A stretch of DNA of 64,000 bases from Shewanella hafniensis (GTDB lineage Bacteria; Pseudomonadota; Gammaproteobacteria; Enterobacterales; Shewanellaceae). A program made the translations under genes and the position numbers. Position 1 is the first letter of the stretch, and every line of letters starts with the position of its first letter. The stretch covers positions 22,629 to 86,628 of the forward strand of contig NZ_BPFD01000009.1 of assembly GCF_019655335.1 (NCBI RefSeq), given 5' to 3'. Below the pieces are notes generated by a model. The model ran no database searches, was not told where the DNA came from, and worked only from the letters and a program-made list of their open reading frames with translations. Positions 1 through 9,141 of this stretch are shown here, one piece after another.

Positions 1-558
1 CTGCATCATTTCTTCGCCGCTGTGACTATCCAGCGCACCAGTCGGCTCATCGGCAAGGATCACATCGCCGCCATTCATCAAGGCGCGCGCCACACTGACC
101 CGCTGCTGTTGACCACCACTGAGCTGATTGGGTTTATGGTCGAGCCTGTCGCCAAGGCCTAAACGCGTCAACAAATGCTCGGCTCTGTCTTTACGCACCG
201 AGCGTTCTTTACCCGCATACACGGCGGGCACTTCGACGTTGCCTATGGCGGTCAAATCGCCCAGTAAATGATAACGCTGAAAGATAAAGCCAAAGTGCTC
301 GCGGCGCAGCTGAGCTAACTCATCAACGTCCATAGTCGAGGTATCTTGGCCATTGATAAAATACGCGCCCTTTGACGGTTTATCTAAACAACCAAGAATG
401 TTCATTAGGGTCGATTTACCCGAGCCAGAAGCGCCTACTATCGCCACCATCTCGCCACGGCCAATCGACAGGTTCACATTTTTCAAGACTGTGAGTTGCT
501 GCTCACCCGCCTGAAAAGTGCGATAACAGCCTGAAATTTCAAGTAATGCCGTTGTCAC
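1..558 (-). CDS. macB: MacB macrolide export ATP-binding/permease protein, N-terminal part
   Basis: This is the first 186 codons of an ABC transporter whose ATPase domain leads the polypeptide; the rest runs off the left edge. Visible are a Walker A (GASGSGKST), the ABC signature LSGGQQQR and a Walker B ending in DEPTGALD. MacB-type ATPases power a tripartite pump with a periplasmic adaptor (MacA) and TolC. The start is GTG at 558, two bases after the macA stop, so translation is probably coupled. The permease part cannot be checked here; the neighbouring MacA homologue is the main argument against a plain LolD-type ATPase. Confidence 0.85.
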   Translation of the reverse strand, partial: MTTALLEISGCYRTFQAGEQQLTVLKNVNLSIGRGEMVAIVGASGSGKSTLMNILGCLDKPSKGAYFINGQDTSTMDVDELAQLRREHFGFIFQRYHLLGDLTAIGNVEVPAVYAGKERSVRKDRAEHLLTRLGLGDRLDHKPNQLSGGQQQRVSVARALMNGGDVILADEPTGALDSHSGEEMMQ

Positions 559-560
559 TG

Positions 561-1793
561 TTAAAACCTCACGCTAGGTGGACGACGGAACTTGCTGCTG
601 CCATCATCGGAAGACGGCATACCAAGCACGACCTGATCGCCTTCCTTCAAACCTGCGATGATTTCGGCATTGATTTTGTTGTTAATCCCAACCGTGACAT
701 CCACATATTGCACTTGGTTATCGACTAACACAGGCACTTGATATTGCGGGCCACTGCGGGCTTTGCGCTCGCCAGACTTAGCCTCTGGCGCCGCGGATTT
801 CTCCCTCGGCTTTATACGCAATATCTGCGCAGGCACTAACAGCGCATCATCGGCCTTAGCTAACACTATAGACACCTGCGCCGTCATGCCGATACGCAAA
901 GTGCGGTCAGGGTTTTCTACATCAAACAGACCATGGTAGTAAATGGCGTCTGAGTCGCTAGAGCTCATATTGCTATCGTCGCCATCCATCGAAATCGGCC
1001 CAGGCTCAATCGCCCTCAAAACGCCGCGGTAGGGATGATTCGGTTTTCCAAGAACCGTGAAATACACGGCTTGACCCTGATGGACATTGACAACATCCGC
1101 TTCGGAAATCTGCGCTTTAACTGTCATGGTATCCAGCTGCGCCATTTCAACTATGGTCGGTGTCGTTTGATTGGCGTTAACGGTTTGCCCCACTTCCACC
1201 GCGGAATACACCACAGTGCCATCCATTGGCGCGGTAATTTTGGTATAACCTAAATCGATTCTGGCACTGTCGACGTTAATCTCAGCCTGTTGTTTTTGCG
1301 CTTCTAATTGCTCAAGCTCGGCTTGATAAACCGTTAGATTAGCATCGGCCACTTCATAATCGGCACGGGAACTGGCCTTATCGGCAAGCATTTGCTGCTG
1401 GCGGCTAAATTCCAACTTTGCTTGACGGATCTGCGCCTGTTTGGCACGGAACTGAGCATTGATACTTTTGAGTGATGCGAGGGCATTCTTCAAATTATTC
1501 TGCTGCGCTAGACTGTCAATTTGAGCAATCAAATCGCCTTTCTTTACTTCATCACCCAGTGCCAGCGGCAAACTTAAAATTTGCCCCGATACCTGCGCGC
1601 CCACACTCACCAGTTTAGAGGCCTGCAACATGCCATTGGCCAACACTGAGTTTTCGATATCGCCACGGCGCACCGCTTCAGTCACATAGGTAGGTGCCGT
1701 TTCAGGCTTATGCCACATAAAATAAGCACCGCCAATCAGGAGGATTAAGCCGCTTAACGCGAGCAGCAATTTACGCTTTGAGGATTTTTTCAT
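561..1793 (-). CDS. macA: MacA-family periplasmic adaptor subunit
   Basis: Membrane-fusion protein linking the MacB inner-membrane transporter to an outer-membrane channel. An N-terminal lysine-rich stretch and one hydrophobic segment ([17 protein letters not shown]) anchor it. A lipoyl-like half (GAQVSGQI), a long alpha-helical hairpin rich in Q, A and E, the second lipoyl half ([10 protein letters not shown]) and beta-barrel domains follow. The start chosen is the ATG before KKSSKRK. The frame stays open upstream to an ATG at 1811 and a TTG at 1829, and none of the three has a clear ribosome binding site. It is followed by macB after two bases. TolC, the usual partner, is encoded at 23,024. 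Confidence 0.88.
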   Translation of the reverse strand: MKKSSKRKLLLALSGLILLIGGAYFMWHKPETAPTYVTEAVRRGDIENSVLANGMLQASKLVSVGAQVSGQILSLPLALGDEVKKGDLIAQIDSLAQQNNLKNALASLKSINAQFRAKQAQIRQAKLEFSRQQQMLADKASSRADYEVADANLTVYQAELEQLEAQKQQAEINVDSARIDLGYTKITAPMDGTVVYSAVEVGQTVNANQTTPTIVEMAQLDTMTVKAQISEADVVNVHQGQAVYFTVLGKPNHPYRGVLRAIEPGPISMDGDDSNMSSSDSDAIYYHGLFDVENPDRTLRIGMTAQVSIVLAKADDALLVPAQILRIKPREKSAAPEAKSGERKARSGPQYQVPVLVDNQVQYVDVTVGINNKINAEIIAGLKEGDQVVLGMPSSDDGSSKFRRPPSVRF

Positions 1794-1829
1794 CTGTATT
1801 GTCGTGTCCATCAATGCTAAAGACAGCAA

Positions 1830-2261
1830 GCATGCATCTTGCTAAGGAACTGAAATTGTTCCAACAGTATATAGAGTTAGCCAAAGACAGTAGACGAAGG
1901 AAGTGTCGTTAACAGGTAAAGATTTGCAAATATCTGTGTAAAAATTTGTAAGGGAAGCACGGCTGAGCATTAGGTAGCAATGCCGATTTAGTGCGATACC
2001 AAATCGTTAGGCGGTAAATTGTAGGGGTTCGACGTTCTATGATTGTGCCACTTGTGGTAGCTCTGCCATGCAAACGAATCTAGATATACAAACTTCATTT
2101 AATTCTTTTTCAAGAAAGATCAAGGTCGTGGGGTGAGCCTTATGACTTTGATGTCGATTTAAATACAAAAACGAACGATCCCATTCGACAACAATAACGC
2201 CAAGTACTGGCCATTCTCAGTGAATAACCCAATGATTAATCGAATCAATCACTCAACTCGA
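1830..2261. other. Intergenic region between modE and macA
   Basis: About 430 bases lie downstream of modE and upstream of macA. I see no convincing ORF here. A near-palindrome at 2233-2251 (TGATTAATCGAATCAATCA) lies just past the modE stop and could be a weak hairpin. The macAB promoter must lie in the right part of the left half of this region, but no -35/-10 pair stands out. Confidence 0.4.
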
Positions 2262-3041
2262 CTAATTCATGCTGGCGAGGATCACCTGCGTGGCATCAAA
2301 ACAGGCAAAACATGGCTCGCCGACAGCCAAACTCTGCATTTGGGTGAGTGGCATCACTGAATAGATGATGTCTTTACCATTAATGTCTATGGCTAATTCG
2401 GCCTTATCGCCAAGCTCAGTCACACTCAGCAAACGGCCGCTGAGGCAATTTTGCCCATCCAGTTCACCGGCATGTGTCGTCGCCCGTACCGCAGGAGCTT
2501 TAAACAGTAACAACACAGATTTATCCAAGGCTAACTGTAAGCGCTCGCGGCTCGAATGGGTCACTGAAATCTGAATCTGTTGCCCGCCCGCTAAGGTCAC
2601 GCTAATTTTGTCATTTAATCCAAATGAATCAATGGCATTGATACGACCCGTTAACTGATTACGGGCGCTAGTATTGAGTGAGAAATGCGCCATCACATCC
2701 AATAAACTGTGCATGTCGACGGACTCATCAAGCAAGGCGGCCAAGGCCATTGCTTGTACTTGGGAGGTGATGGAATACACCTTGAGCAAACGCTCGCCAA
2801 ATTCGGTGAGTTTCGCGCCGCCACCGCCTTTGCCGCCCTTTTCGCTGCACACTACGGGTTCTGGCATGGCGGTGTTCATCTCATTGATTGCGTCCCACGC
2901 CGCTTTATAACTGATCCCCGCAAGCTTAGCGCCTTGGCTGATCGAGCCTGTGTTGGCGACCTGCTCGAGCAGGCTTATCCGCCTAGGATTGGCGAAGGGC
3001 TTATCCCCGAGGGAAAGCGTAAGTAATGCATGTAAATCCAT
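2262..3041 (-). CDS. modE: ModE, molybdate-responsive transcriptional regulator
   Basis: Dimeric DNA-binding regulator that senses molybdate and represses the mod transport operon. The N-terminal 110 residues carry a LysR-like winged helix (GSISQGAKLAGISYKAAWDA) followed by the wing and a glycine-rich GGKGGGGAKLT turn typical of ModE. The C-terminal half has two MOP/TOBE-type molybdate-binding repeats (around 125-190 and 198-258). The length of 259 residues is normal. It is transcribed divergently from modABC, and a ModE box lies between them, so autoregulation or co-regulation is likely. The start ATG at 3041 has no strong ribosome binding site in view. Confidence 0.95.
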   Translation of the reverse strand: MDLHALLTLSLGDKPFANPRRISLLEQVANTGSISQGAKLAGISYKAAWDAINEMNTAMPEPVVCSEKGGKGGGGAKLTEFGERLLKVYSITSQVQAMALAALLDESVDMHSLLDVMAHFSLNTSARNQLTGRINAIDSFGLNDKISVTLAGGQQIQISVTHSSRERLQLALDKSVLLLFKAPAVRATTHAGELDGQNCLSGRLLSVTELGDKAELAIDINGKDIIYSVMPLTQMQSLAVGEPCFACFDATQVILASMN

Positions 3042-3193
3042 CGTTTATCCCGCACCCAGTCTGACTTGAGCCCTATTGTCCTCCATCACCTTGAGGATAC
3101 CAATAAGATTGCCGAGATATTTCAGCGGATTAATGCCATTAATCCGCAAGAAACCGCACACAGATCACTAATTGATTGCTTAGGGCTTGAATA

Positions 3194-3221
3194 ATCGATA
3201 TATAGATTGATATATAACGAT
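3194..3221 (+). promoter_or_regulatory. ModE operator in front of modABC
   Basis: The sequence ATCGATATATA, six spacer bases, then TATATAACGAT matches the known ModE consensus (ATCGnTATATA-N6-TATATAACGAT) at every defined position. It lies 24 bases before the modA start, where bound ModE-molybdate would block transcription. Confidence 0.9.
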
Positions 3222-3245
3222 CACTTTTTATCACGGAGGAACACA

Positions 3246-4037
3246 ATGAAATCCATTCACCTTAAGCAATTACTGCGTTTTACCACGGCTTCATTATTCA
3301 CAATGGCACTGACATCTAGCCCAAGTTTTGCGGCAGACAATGAGCAAGTGACTGTTTTTGCTGCGGCATCACTCACCAATGCCCTTAACGAAATCGGCCA
3401 GCAATATGAAAAAGAACACCATACTAAGGTGGTCTTCTCCTTCGCCTCTTCTTCAACACTGGCAAAACAAGTGGCCAATGGTGCGCCCGCCGATCTGTTT
3501 GTCTCGGCCAATCAAAAGTGGATGGATTATCTGGTCGATGCTAAAGCGGTCGATGTTAACAGTCGTAAAACCTTGTTAAAAAATACCTTGGTCTTGATTG
3601 CCGAGAAAAATAGTCCCATCACAGAGGTGGTGCTCAATGGCGATTGGGATATTAAAGCCGCATTAAAAGGCAGTCGTATGGCTGTTGGCGACCCAGATCA
3701 TGTACCCGCTGGACAATATGCCAAGCAAGCCCTCGAAAACCTCAAGCTATGGCAAGCCGCTGAGCCCTTACTCGCCCGTGCTAACAATGTCCGTGCCGCC
3801 CTCGCTTTGGTTGAACAGGGTGAAGCGCCGCTTGGCATAGTGTATTCAACCGATGCGAAAGTCGCCCAAAAGATCAAAATCGTTGGCACCTTCCCAGAAA
3901 CGAGTTACAGCCCAATTGAATACCCTGTCGCCTTAGTCAAACAAGAATCGACCGCAAGCGCCAAAGCGTTCAATGAGTATCTGCAGGGCCCAAGCGCAAA
4001 AAATGTGTTTGAGAAATATGGCTTTGGAGTGAATTAG
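3246..4037 (+). CDS. modA: ModA, periplasmic molybdate-binding protein
   Basis: Substrate-binding subunit of the ModABC importer. An N-terminal signal peptide (KQLLRFTTASLFTMALTS ... SFA) is followed by the family's opening strand VTVFAAASLTNAL, the FSFASSSTLAKQ loop that contacts the oxyanion, GAPADLFVSAN, and later DPDHVPAGQYAKQAL. The start is ATG at 3246, preceded by GGAGG at 3235-3240. An in-frame extension to 3207 would run into the ModE box and is rejected. The stop is one base before the GTG of modB. The mature protein acts in the periplasm. Confidence 0.96.
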   Translation: MKSIHLKQLLRFTTASLFTMALTSSPSFAADNEQVTVFAAASLTNALNEIGQQYEKEHHTKVVFSFASSSTLAKQVANGAPADLFVSANQKWMDYLVDAKAVDVNSRKTLLKNTLVLIAEKNSPITEVVLNGDWDIKAALKGSRMAVGDPDHVPAGQYAKQALENLKLWQAAEPLLARANNVRAALALVEQGEAPLGIVYSTDAKVAQKIKIVGTFPETSYSPIEYPVALVKQESTASAKAFNEYLQGPSAKNVFEKYGFGVN

Positions 4038-4038
4038 G

Positions 4039-4791
4039 GTGCTGAGTGGTTCTTTGTTAAGCGGCTCATTTTTAAGCGGCTCTATGCTAAGTGGCTCTCT
4101 TTTAAGCGACTATGAAATTGCCGCACTGCTACTCAGTATAAAGGTGTCATCCGTTGCCGTTATCGCCAGTTTACCCTTGGGTATTTTGTGCGCTTGGTTG
4201 CTGGCAAGGGTCGAGTTTCCTGGCAAGGCTATATTTGACAGTGTGCTCCATCTACCACTGGTGTTACCGCCCGTGGTAGTGGGTTACCTCTTGCTGATCA
4301 GCATGGGCCGCCAAGGTTTTATCGGCCAGTGGTTATTTAATTGGTTTGGCATCAGTTTTAGCTTTAGTTGGCGCGGTGCGGCCCTCGCGGCGGCGATAGT
4401 GTCATTCCCGCTGATGGTCAGAGCCATACGCCAATCCTTTGAAACCGTTGATATTCGACTCGAGCAGGCCGCACGCACTTTAGGTAGCAGTCGATGGCGG
4501 GTATTTCTCACCATCACACTGCCGCTCACCTCTCCAGGGATAGTGTCAGGCATAATTATCGCCTTTGCTCGCAGCCTAGGGGAATTTGGTTCGACCATTA
4601 CCTTCGTTTCTAATATTCCCGGTGAAACTCGTACAATTCCGCTCGCTATGTACTCTTTTATTGAAACTCCGGGAGCCGAATATCAGGCCATGCGTCTATG
4701 CATTATCTCGATCGTTATCGCGCTCGCGTCTTTACTCGCCTCCCAATGGCTGAGTAAAAAAGCCCTGCAGAGGACGGCAAGCGTATGTTAA
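4039..4791 (+). CDS. modB: ModB, molybdate ABC transporter permease
   Basis: Integral membrane permease of ModABC. Several hydrophobic segments and the EAA-type loop (EQAARTLGSSRWRVFLTITLP) that docks on ModC are visible. The GTG start at 4039 is preceded by GGAG at 4025-4028 inside the end of modA; an internal ATG at 4084 is the alternative. The GTG start adds an unusual low-complexity N-terminus of four SGS(L/F/M)L repeats, encoded by a 15-bp tandem repeat, before the normal DYEIAALLLS beginning. The gene overlaps modC by seven bases, so the two are translationally coupled. Confidence 0.94.
   Translation: MLSGSLLSGSFLSGSMLSGSLLSDYEIAALLLSIKVSSVAVIASLPLGILCAWLLARVEFPGKAIFDSVLHLPLVLPPVVVGYLLLISMGRQGFIGQWLFNWFGISFSFSWRGAALAAAIVSFPLMVRAIRQSFETVDIRLEQAARTLGSSRWRVFLTITLPLTSPGIVSGIIIAFARSLGEFGSTITFVSNIPGETRTIPLAMYSFIETPGAEYQAMRLCIISIVIALASLLASQWLSKKALQRTASVC
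4045..4104 (+). repeat. Four tandem 15-bp repeats at the 5' end of modB
   Basis: Units start at 4045, 4060, 4075 and 4090 (for example AGCGGCTCATTTTTA and AGTGGCTCTCTTTTA). Each encodes SGSxL, and a partial fifth unit (AGCGAC) follows. The unit is a multiple of three, so copy-number changes would keep the frame. Confidence 0.85.
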
Positions 4792-5870
4792 CAATCAATA
4801 TTGAAAAACGGTTCGGACAGTTGCAACTGAAAGTCGATACCCAATTGCCATTGCAAGGCGTGACAGCCGTTTTTGGCCGCTCGGGTGCGGGTAAGACCTC
4901 GCTCGTGAACCTACTTGGCGGGCTTTCGACCCCAGATAGCGGTGAAATCCGCCTCGGCGACAAACTGCTTTATCAACAAGGCAAAGTGAACCTTCCCCCA
5001 GAGAAGCGCCAAATTGGCTATGTATTTCAAGAAGCACGACTGTTCCCGCACTATAGCGTAAAGGGCAATCTCAACTATGGTGTGCGTAAAGCTAACCCAG
5101 TCTTGTTCGATAGAATTGTGCAGTTACTGGGAATTGAAAAACTCCTCAGTCGCTATCCCAGCACGCTATCGGGCGGTGAAAAACAACGGGTTGCCATTGG
5201 CCGTGCCCTGCTGACATCGCCCGATATGCTGTTGATGGATGAACCGCTAGCGTCACTCGATTTACCCCGTAAACGCGAGTTGTTGCCCTACCTGCAAACC
5301 TTATCGCAGGAACTAAAACTGCCGATTGTGTATGTGAGCCACAGCCTAGATGAGATCTTACAACTGGCGGATTATATGCTGGTGCTGCATCAGGGAAAAT
5401 TGATCGCCCAAGGCGCCTTAAGTGAAGTGTGGAATAGCGAGCAAATGCGCCCTTGGGTGCCATTGCAGGAGCTCAGCTCACTCCTCAGTGCAAAGGTCGC
5501 CGACAGACATCCCGACTACCCCATGACGCGACTCGTGATGGATGATGGAAACTATTTGTGGGTAAGTGGCTATCTGGCTGAAACGGCGAAGAAACTCAAA
5601 GTGCGTATTCAGGCAAATCATGTCTCGGTTTGCACTGAGGTTCCCAAAGGCTCAAGTATCCGCAACCTACTAAAGGGAGAAATTAAAGAGTTATACCCCA
5701 GCGATAACGGCGAGCAAATCCAATTAAAAATCGCCCTAGGCCGCGATGAACTTTGGGCCAACATCACCCCTTGGGCCTGCGACGAACTGCAACTCACTCA
5801 TGGCAAAGCGATTTATGCACAAATCAAAGGCGTGACTATGACGCAAATGGATATCGCCGAATCCCACTAG
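4785..5870 (+). CDS. modC: ModC, molybdate ABC transporter ATP-binding protein
   Basis: Cytoplasmic ATPase of ModABC. It shows Walker A (GRSGAGKTS), the Q-loop (GYVFQEARLFPHYSV), the signature LSGGEKQRVAIGRAL, Walker B (LLMDEPLASLD) and the switch histidine (YVSHSLDE). The C-terminal 100 or so residues form the MOP/TOBE domain typical of ModC. It starts with ATG at 4785 inside the last codons of modB (overlap ATGTTAA). The length of 361 residues is normal. Confidence 0.96.
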   Translation: MLTINIEKRFGQLQLKVDTQLPLQGVTAVFGRSGAGKTSLVNLLGGLSTPDSGEIRLGDKLLYQQGKVNLPPEKRQIGYVFQEARLFPHYSVKGNLNYGVRKANPVLFDRIVQLLGIEKLLSRYPSTLSGGEKQRVAIGRALLTSPDMLLMDEPLASLDLPRKRELLPYLQTLSQELKLPIVYVSHSLDEILQLADYMLVLHQGKLIAQGALSEVWNSEQMRPWVPLQELSSLLSAKVADRHPDYPMTRLVMDDGNYLWVSGYLAETAKKLKVRIQANHVSVCTEVPKGSSIRNLLKGEIKELYPSDNGEQIQLKIALGRDELWANITPWACDELQLTHGKAIYAQIKGVTMTQMDIAESH

Positions 5871-5914
5871 CTCAACCTAGAGCACCCTTCGAAAACCAAA
5901 TTTCAGACACAAAA

Positions 5915-5935
5915 AAACCGACGCTAGGTCGGTTT
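5915..5935 (-). terminator. Rho-independent terminator after tRNA-Leu
   Basis: A perfect 8-bp stem (AAACCGAC / GTCGGTTT) with a 5-base loop. On the minus strand it is followed by a run of seven T, so it ends the tRNA transcript. It may also weakly stop modABC from the other side. Confidence 0.85.
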
Positions 5936-5956
5936 AGTTCCTTCATTAGAAGGATT

Positions 5957-6043
5957 TGGTACCAGTGGCCAGACTCGAACTGGCACGCTTTTAAGGGCGG
6001 GGGATTTTGAATCCCCTGTGTCTACCGATTTCACCACACTGGC
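5957..6043 (-). tRNA. tRNA-Leu (anticodon CAA)
   Basis: An 87-nt class II tRNA. The acceptor stem GCCAGTG pairs with CACTGGT, with a G-U at the first pair, followed by discriminator A and an encoded CCA. The anticodon stem GGGGA/TCCCC holds loop TTCAAAA, giving anticodon CAA, which reads UUG. A long variable arm (CCGCCCTTAAAAGCG) and the T-loop GTTCGAGTC are present. No tandem tRNA is visible beside it. Confidence 0.96.
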
Positions 6044-6188
6044 ATATCAAATATGCACTTAGAAGCAATCAAACAACTGGCTGTCTCTAAGTGCTGGGAA
6101 TTATACCTTTGCCCATGACAATGGCAAGTCTTTTGCCGCGACTTTAATACAAATTGCATTTAACCGCTCAAAAATCATGCTCTTGGGG

Positions 6189-7778
6189 TTATTCTGCGCC
6201 ATGGGATAACAAAAAGGCGGTATATTCTTTATCACTTTTTTGAATATGATTAACCAACCAAGCCTTCAAGAAAGTCATTAATTCGTCGGCAACATCTTCC
6301 CCTTTTACAACCCGCTTTTGAAAATCAAGTACTTGCCCGACTAATTTGCCGTGTTTTTCCTTGTGACTGTCAGTTTGTGGGTAGCCAAATCGGGCAAAGA
6401 GTTCTTCTTCATAGGCAAAGTGGTTGACGGTGTAATCCACCAGCCCTTGCACGATACGTTTGATGGCTTCGAGTCCATAGTCTTCATTTAATGTACGGTG
6501 TAATTCATTGATCAATGAGACTAAGCGCTGATGTTGACGATTGATCTCTGGCATCCCTATGTCTAATTCAGGCCCCCATTTCACAAACAATTTATTTTGT
6601 GCCTGAGTCGAATTAAAGAAAGCCGCATTCACATGGAATCGGTGCAGCAAGGAGCCGATTTCCTGCGACATGTTATACACTTTCAAGCTCGATAAGTTAG
6701 TGTTGTTGGTGTGAGATGCATTACTCAGCGCGAGTTCTGCCATCACAGTAATATTTTTATTAATCTCTTCAGCAACAGTGTGTTGTTGCCCCGATGCCGT
6801 GGCGATTTGATGGGACATATCGGTAATAGTCTCCACCTGAGCGACAATCTGCCCGAGTGCACTGTGGGCTTGATCAACCATATCAGCCGTTTCGTCGGCA
6901 ATAGCCACGTTTTTCAACATGACTTCAACACCATGTTGTGCACCTTTTTGTAAGGCGGCGATTTGTTGTTGGATTTCAACCGTGGCTTCAGATGTCCGCT
7001 TAGCGAGATTACGCACTTCATCGGCGACAACAGCAAAGCCGCGACCATGCTCGCCAGCTCTCGCACTTTCAATGGCAGCGTTTAAGGCGAGTAAATTAGT
7101 CTGCTCAGCCACCTGCGAAATGGTTTCGATAATGCTACTGATATTGTTGCTGTCGGCGGCCAAGTGCTCAATCACGGTTCGAGTGCTATGGATCTGCTCT
7201 GACATAGCGCCAATTTTAGTGACTATGCCATTCATGATTTGGTCGCCATGCTTAGCAGAACTTTGGGCAATGTCGGCAGCTTTCGCCGCACTGACTGCAT
7301 TTTGCGACACAGCTTGCACGCTTGAAACCATTTGCGTCATCGCACTGGCGGCCAGTTCAGTTTGATGCTCTTGCTCTAACACACCTTGTTTGGCCTGCTC
7401 ACTGATGACCTTAATATCTGAGGCGACTTTTTTCATGCCTTCGCAGGTATCAGACAAAGATAAAATGGTGCGGCTAACATCCTCGCCCATGCGATTAATG
7501 CTATGCACAACCTTAATGAAGATGCCCGCATCTTTCTCTTCTAATTGATAACTTAAATCCCCTTCGCCTAAATGATGGGCGGCGCGCTCAAGCTGCCTTA
7601 AATTGCGAATTAATTTATTGATGTTGAAAATTAAAATGCCGGCGAGCGCGCTTAAACACAGGATGGCGACAAAGTGCCCTGTGGCAACTAAACAATAGAG
7701 TGGATAAATCAGCAACAGCAGTGGCGCAAAGATAGAATTATATCCCATTGAATCCTTACGACTTTTATTAGAATCCAT
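6189..7778 (-). CDS. Methyl-accepting chemotaxis protein with C-terminal hemerythrin domain
   Basis: A chemoreceptor that probably senses oxygen directly. Two N-terminal hydrophobic segments (residues about 17-50) with almost no periplasmic loop are followed by a HAMP region ([19 protein letters not shown]). A long signalling coiled coil carries the conserved hairpin tip ([34 protein letters not shown]). From about residue 395 a bacteriohemerythrin domain begins, with the iron ligand pattern visible as [22 protein letters not shown] and HIQKSDKEY. It ends five residues after that domain. The ATG at 7778 follows AAGGAG by seven bases. It appears to be monocistronic. Confidence 0.93.
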   Translation of the reverse strand: MDSNKSRKDSMGYNSIFAPLLLLIYPLYCLVATGHFVAILCLSALAGILIFNINKLIRNLRQLERAAHHLGEGDLSYQLEEKDAGIFIKVVHSINRMGEDVSRTILSLSDTCEGMKKVASDIKVISEQAKQGVLEQEHQTELAASAMTQMVSSVQAVSQNAVSAAKAADIAQSSAKHGDQIMNGIVTKIGAMSEQIHSTRTVIEHLAADSNNISSIIETISQVAEQTNLLALNAAIESARAGEHGRGFAVVADEVRNLAKRTSEATVEIQQQIAALQKGAQHGVEVMLKNVAIADETADMVDQAHSALGQIVAQVETITDMSHQIATASGQQHTVAEEINKNITVMAELALSNASHTNNTNLSSLKVYNMSQEIGSLLHRFHVNAAFFNSTQAQNKLFVKWGPELDIGMPEINRQHQRLVSLINELHRTLNEDYGLEAIKRIVQGLVDYTVNHFAYEEELFARFGYPQTDSHKEKHGKLVGQVLDFQKRVVKGEDVADELMTFLKAWLVNHIQKSDKEYTAFLLSHGAE

Positions 7779-7952
7779 TTTTTACTCCTTTAAAAAACTG
7801 ATATTGCCGCATTCATATTAAACAAGGGCGAATAGATGGAATGCGCGTTAACTAAATAACGAACTCATTGAGTAGGTTAATCCTAGACGCTAACAGAAGA
7901 TGAAACAAAGCCAAATTATTTGAACTCATCACTGTTAAGCATAGCCTTAAAC

Positions 7953-7966
7953 TTGACCAAGATCAC
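7953..7966. promoter_or_regulatory. FNR/EtrA-like box (distal)
   Basis: TTGAC-CAAG-ATCAC, close to the FNR consensus TTGAT-N4-ATCAA, in the 310-base gap between the chemoreceptor gene and the DUF3149 gene. Confidence 0.5.
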
Positions 7967-8013
7967 AGAGTTAACTAAGAGTTATCGCTTTGTATTCCTA
8001 TGTCGATTTTTTA

Positions 8014-8027
8014 TTGATCGAGATCAG
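8014..8027. promoter_or_regulatory. FNR/EtrA-like box (proximal)
   Basis: TTGAT-CGAG-ATCAG differs from the FNR consensus at one position. It lies 62 bases before the DUF3149 start, a plausible distance for an activator site. Two boxes 61 bases apart suggest anaerobic control of the small gene. Confidence 0.55.
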
Positions 8028-8088
8028 TATTTTGGCTATCGAATATCGCTAATTTAGAGAGGACTTCACAGGAAAGAGGATTTCAGTC

Positions 8089-8220
8089 ATGGCATTTTGG
8101 TTAGATCTAATGTTTGGTAACCCCATAGGCTTACTTTCAATGATCGTTATCTTTAGCACAATAGGGATAGTGTCCTATATCACTTGGATGTTCATTGTGA
8201 AGTCGGCACCGAAACAATAG
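8089..8220 (+). CDS. DUF3149 family small membrane protein
   Basis: A 43-residue protein that begins MAFWLDLMFGNPIGLLSM. It has one predicted transmembrane helix (MIVIFSTIGIVSYITWMFIV) and a short basic tail. The sequence pattern matches the small DUF3149 family, whose function is unknown. The ATG is preceded by AAAGAGGA, and the gene ends before a strong terminator at 8269, so it is a complete monocistronic unit. Two FNR-like boxes upstream suggest expression at low oxygen. Confidence 0.85.
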   Translation: MAFWLDLMFGNPIGLLSMIVIFSTIGIVSYITWMFIVKSAPKQ

Positions 8221-8268
8221 TTTTTGCTCCAGTTGTTCTTCATGTTCTTGTATAAATGCAAAATCTAG

Positions 8269-8293
8269 GGGGGTTTTATCACCCCCATTTTTT
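8269..8293 (+). terminator. Rho-independent terminator after the DUF3149 gene
   Basis: Stem GGGGGT/ACCCCC with a six-base loop, followed by ATTTTTTG. Confidence 0.9.
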
Positions 8294-8361
8294 GTTATCT
8301 CACTTTTCCGATTACTGCAACTTACCTAAGCCAGCACTCATGCGAGCGAGACAAAACACGC

Positions 8362-8973
8362 CTATGCGGCGTGTTTTCTGTTTTGTACTAGGCCATTTAA
8401 AAACTGCGGACGTGCCTTAATCAACGACTGCATTTCCTCTTGGCTCGGCTCACCCGCAGGTAAACGCAGCACATCGCGGTTGAGGTACATGCGAGCCTTC
8501 ATAGCAATCTTATAATCGGCTGTCGGTCCCTGAATCGCATAATGGCGCTCGTTCCCTAGCTTTTCTAAGATACAGGCATTCAATAGACTTTTTACGGCAG
8601 GCTCATTTTGCGGCAGAGTCAAAATCGTGGCGCCCTGAAGAAAAAACTCTCTGACTAATGCTCGCTCAGCGGGATCAAGCAAGTTCACTTTAGCTTCAAT
8701 CGTCTCAATAACGCGCTTATCACTTAAATGACGAATTGATTCATCTAAGCCTAAGTTAATCAGCTGACTCAAAAAATAGGCTATAGAAATGATTAGACCT
8801 AATCCAACAAAATGAGCATGTTCGGGCACAAATTTATCGAGCGCCAGCACTGCCAACGCATTAGGAGGAATAAGGAGTAAGACAGTACAACTCACCATTA
8901 GCCACAGCATGACTCTAAACATCATTTTCTTCGGGCTAAAAAACTTAACTGAATCCAGCTTGAGTTTAAACAT
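8362..8973 (-). CDS. SieB-like (superinfection exclusion protein B domain) membrane protein
   Basis: A 203-residue inner-membrane protein. Two hydrophobic helices are visible (MLWLMVSCTVLLLIPPNALAVL and HFVGLGLIISIAYFLSQLI), followed by a cytoplasmic domain with LLDPAERALVREFFLQGA and LLNACILEKLG. The arrangement recalls the SieB family, named after a lambda/P22 superinfection exclusion protein but common as chromosomal genes without known function. There are no phage genes beside it. The family assignment is from memory of the pattern and is moderate. Confidence 0.6.
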   Translation of the reverse strand: MFKLKLDSVKFFSPKKMMFRVMLWLMVSCTVLLLIPPNALAVLALDKFVPEHAHFVGLGLIISIAYFLSQLINLGLDESIRHLSDKRVIETIEAKVNLLDPAERALVREFFLQGATILTLPQNEPAVKSLLNACILEKLGNERHYAIQGPTADYKIAMKARMYLNRDVLRLPAGEPSQEEMQSLIKARPQFLNGLVQNRKHAA

Positions 8974-9141
8974 AGTGCTATCCCAGTGACAAAAAATTGA
9001 ACTTATTGGCTACAAAGCAAATTTAATGCCACAAATGAAGACATATTTCATTGATTTTATCTGCGAGAAAATGCACTTTCTGGATCTGTAGGTCTATGCT
9101 TATAAGCATCTCAAGCCGCTATTGCATAAAGAAAATTTAAG

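Noticed and set aside
1035..1253. 72-codon plus-strand ORF within macA
   Set aside because: Shadow of the macA coding frame.
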